Shown: positions 13,767-14,979 of the stretch, piece after piece
Numbering within the stretch: the first letter of the stretch is position 1
Layout: every line of letters begins with the position of its first letter
NCBI GenBank assembly: GCA_022564935.1
Contig: JADFKM010000051.1
Location: forward strand, 1 to 14,979
Length of the DNA: 14,979 nt
DNA from: Candidatus Dadabacteria bacterium
GTDB taxonomy: Bacteria; Desulfobacterota_D; UBA1144; Nemesobacterales; JADFKM01
Reading direction: 5' to 3'
Translations under genes and position numbers: made by a program
The notes under the pieces: model-generated
Seen by the model: the letters and a program-made list of their open reading frames with translations, nothing else
What the model was told of the DNA's origin: nothing
Database searches by the model: none

Positions 13767-14609
13767 TTAAACCATTTTGCGCTTCAACAGCTCATAGGCC
13801 TCGTTAAGCAGCTTAGACCTTTCTTCTGCGAGCACCTTGAACTCATCTGCTAAATGAGCGACACGGTCTGGGTGATACTGTATGATTGCATCACGGTATG
13901 CCCTTCGTACATCTTCCTTTTTAGAGTCTAGAGGGACATCCAGGATTTTAAAAGCGACTTGTATAGTGAGTTTTCCTTCGGGACGTTCGAACCTATCGCT
14001 TTTTTGGTCACTGAAGGTCTCAGGTTCCTTTTCATCTTCTTCCGAGAGGGTGAATTCCTCTTCCTTTCTTTGTCTGTCTTTTCTTCTCCTCTCTTCCTGT
14101 TTCCTTTGTCTCTGTGCCTGTCCCCTTTCTACAGGAGCCTGACGATCCCGTTCTTGTCGATTTTTCTCTTGAGATTTCAGTACTTCTATACTAGTCCTTT
14201 GGGTATCAATTTCTCTTTTTAATCGCGGCATCTCTTTCTCTTCTAAATATTTTTTTGATCTGGAAATACGGATCTGCTTGGTGGTGTATTCGATCGCGAA
14301 ATAGATAGAAAGCACGCCTACGACTAGTATTGTCACAGCCAGCTGTGGAGTGTTGACCTTGGGGAGGATGTAATAAACCAATACCAGTATTAAAATCAGG
14401 AAAACAACTATTCCTAATATAAAATCTGACTTGGAAGTATGGCGTTGTTCGAGAGATTGGATATATTCTGGAAAATGTTCACGAGCAATTTTGATTTGGC
14501 CGCTTTTGTATAATGTGCAAGCGTCTATTTTATACTTGTTCTCCTTTATTTTTATTTTTATCGAATCTCTCGCGTTGGTCGTAGTGGTGCTGGTTTGTGT
14601 AGAATTCAT
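13767..14609 (-). CDS. Membrane protein with two helices and a C-terminal J domain
   Basis: This protein of about 280 residues has an N-terminal Thr/Ser-rich and basic segment, two adjacent membrane helices (about 63-82 FILGIVVFLILILVLVYYIL and 90-107), a long highly charged coiled-coil-prone stretch (about 112-200, rich in Arg, Gln, Glu, Lys), and a C-terminal J domain (about 217-279) with the essential HPD at about 256-258 (IIQYHPDRVAHLADEF). J domains stimulate Hsp70 (DnaK); here the domain would face the cytoplasm if both ends do. It has no zinc-finger or DnaJ C-terminal substrate domain, so it is a type III J protein and probably a DnaK recruiter at the membrane. I used ATG 14609; GTG 14615 is also possible and neither has a good ribosome site. 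Low-GC coding sequence compared with the dehydrogenase next door. Client unknown. Confidence 0.85.
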   Translation of the reverse strand: MNSTQTSTTTTNARDSIKIKIKENKYKIDACTLYKSGQIKIAREHFPEYIQSLEQRHTSKSDFILGIVVFLILILVLVYYILPKVNTPQLAVTILVVGVLSIYFAIEYTTKQIRISRSKKYLEEKEMPRLKREIDTQRTSIEVLKSQEKNRQERDRQAPVERGQAQRQRKQEERRRKDRQRKEEEFTLSEEDEKEPETFSDQKSDRFERPEGKLTIQVAFKILDVPLDSKKEDVRRAYRDAIIQYHPDRVAHLADEFKVLAEERSKLLNEAYELLKRKMV

Positions 14610-14615
14610 ATTCAC

Positions 14616-14979
14616 GACTATCTGAAAACCCTAGTATTACTACTATTCATTAAGTTTGAGATTTTTCATACTAAGAGTCGGTTGTAGTTTTGTAGTATTA
14701 AGAACCCCGGCTTTCGCTACATACATTAATATTATAATTTAATTCTTATGAAATTGGTATGATTATTGAACTTATTTTGCGCCCAAACCCCATTTTATGT
14801 TGCAAATAAGCATTCGTCGTTAAATTATTGATGAAGCCGCATTAAAGTAACAATATCACTGTGTAGAAGTTAATATTACATCAATTTCAAACGCACTATG
14901 TTTTCTTCAAGCAGGAAGCGATGAAGAGTTATTCTCACCCCATGACTTATTAAAACATCCCGGCACTGTCGGAAGAATT
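14616..14979. other. AT-rich 364-base end of window with no gene seen
   Basis: No supported coding frame, hairpin or RNA gene is visible. It should contain the promoter of the J-domain gene and possibly upstream sequence of a gene beyond the window. The only late ATG frames (about 14900-14960) close after a few codons. Confidence 0.5.

Noticed and set aside
13882-14222. Plus-strand open frames opposite the J-domain protein coil
   Set aside because: They are Ser/Leu/Phe-rich antisense readings of a low-complexity charged coil with no start signals.

Overview
The window is a mixed-GC stretch (GC-richer nos cluster and 10.9-13.6 kb block; AT-richer 8.6-9.5 kb and 13.8-15.0 kb) from a Gram-negative-type bacterium that respires nitrous oxide. 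Exported proteins, a Sec-type clade II NosZ and Shine-Dalgarno-led genes support this. The lineage cannot be fixed from the sequence alone; the protein styles resemble deep-branching groups (Acidobacteria, Desulfobacterota or Dadabacteria-like) rather than the classical clade I proteobacterial denitrifiers. There is no CRISPR array, insertion sequence, tRNA or rRNA that I can see.

Region 1 (1-4255, minus strand) is a clade II nitrous oxide reductase operon. In transcription order it encodes a membrane-anchored monoheme cytochrome c, NosZ with all CuZ and CuA ligands, a small secreted helical protein of unknown function, a four-helix membrane protein in the nosB position, and NosD, which runs off the window edge. 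The genes are tightly packed: cytochrome and nosZ overlap by 8 bases, and the nosB-like gene and nosD overlap by about 97 bases. The divergent neighbour (from about 4488, plus) is a SCO1/SenC copper chaperone/thioredoxin-fold protein, which fits copper delivery to CuA. A Crp/Fnr-family regulator with an N-terminal CxxC follows at 5593 after a 487-base gap with several inverted repeats.

Region 2 (6474-9485, plus) holds a secreted three-part protein (carboxypeptidase-regulatory-like Ig domain, one CxxCH heme, beta-propeller), closed by a very strong terminator. A secreted lipoprotein-sorting-like protein follows, whose reading frame is interrupted by one in-frame TGA. None of the 12 complete genes here ends in TGA (7 TAA, 5 TAG), which makes this TGA more interesting than an ordinary nonsense codon.

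Region 3 (9644-10428, minus) is a secreted PAP2-family phosphatase whose signal peptide seems split between two frames. Region 4 (10960-13628, plus) pairs an alkyl-DHAP-synthase-like FAD oxidase with a 3-hydroxyisobutyrate-dehydrogenase-family enzyme. Region 5 (13767-14609, minus) is a two-helix membrane protein ending in a J domain.

The most coherent system is the nos operon plus SCO plus Crp/Fnr regulator. The least explained parts are the small secreted protein and the Cys-rich overlap in the nos operon, a 31-base near-perfect palindrome inside the SCO gene, the heme-propeller protein with its operator-like upstream repeat, and the TGA-interrupted gene.
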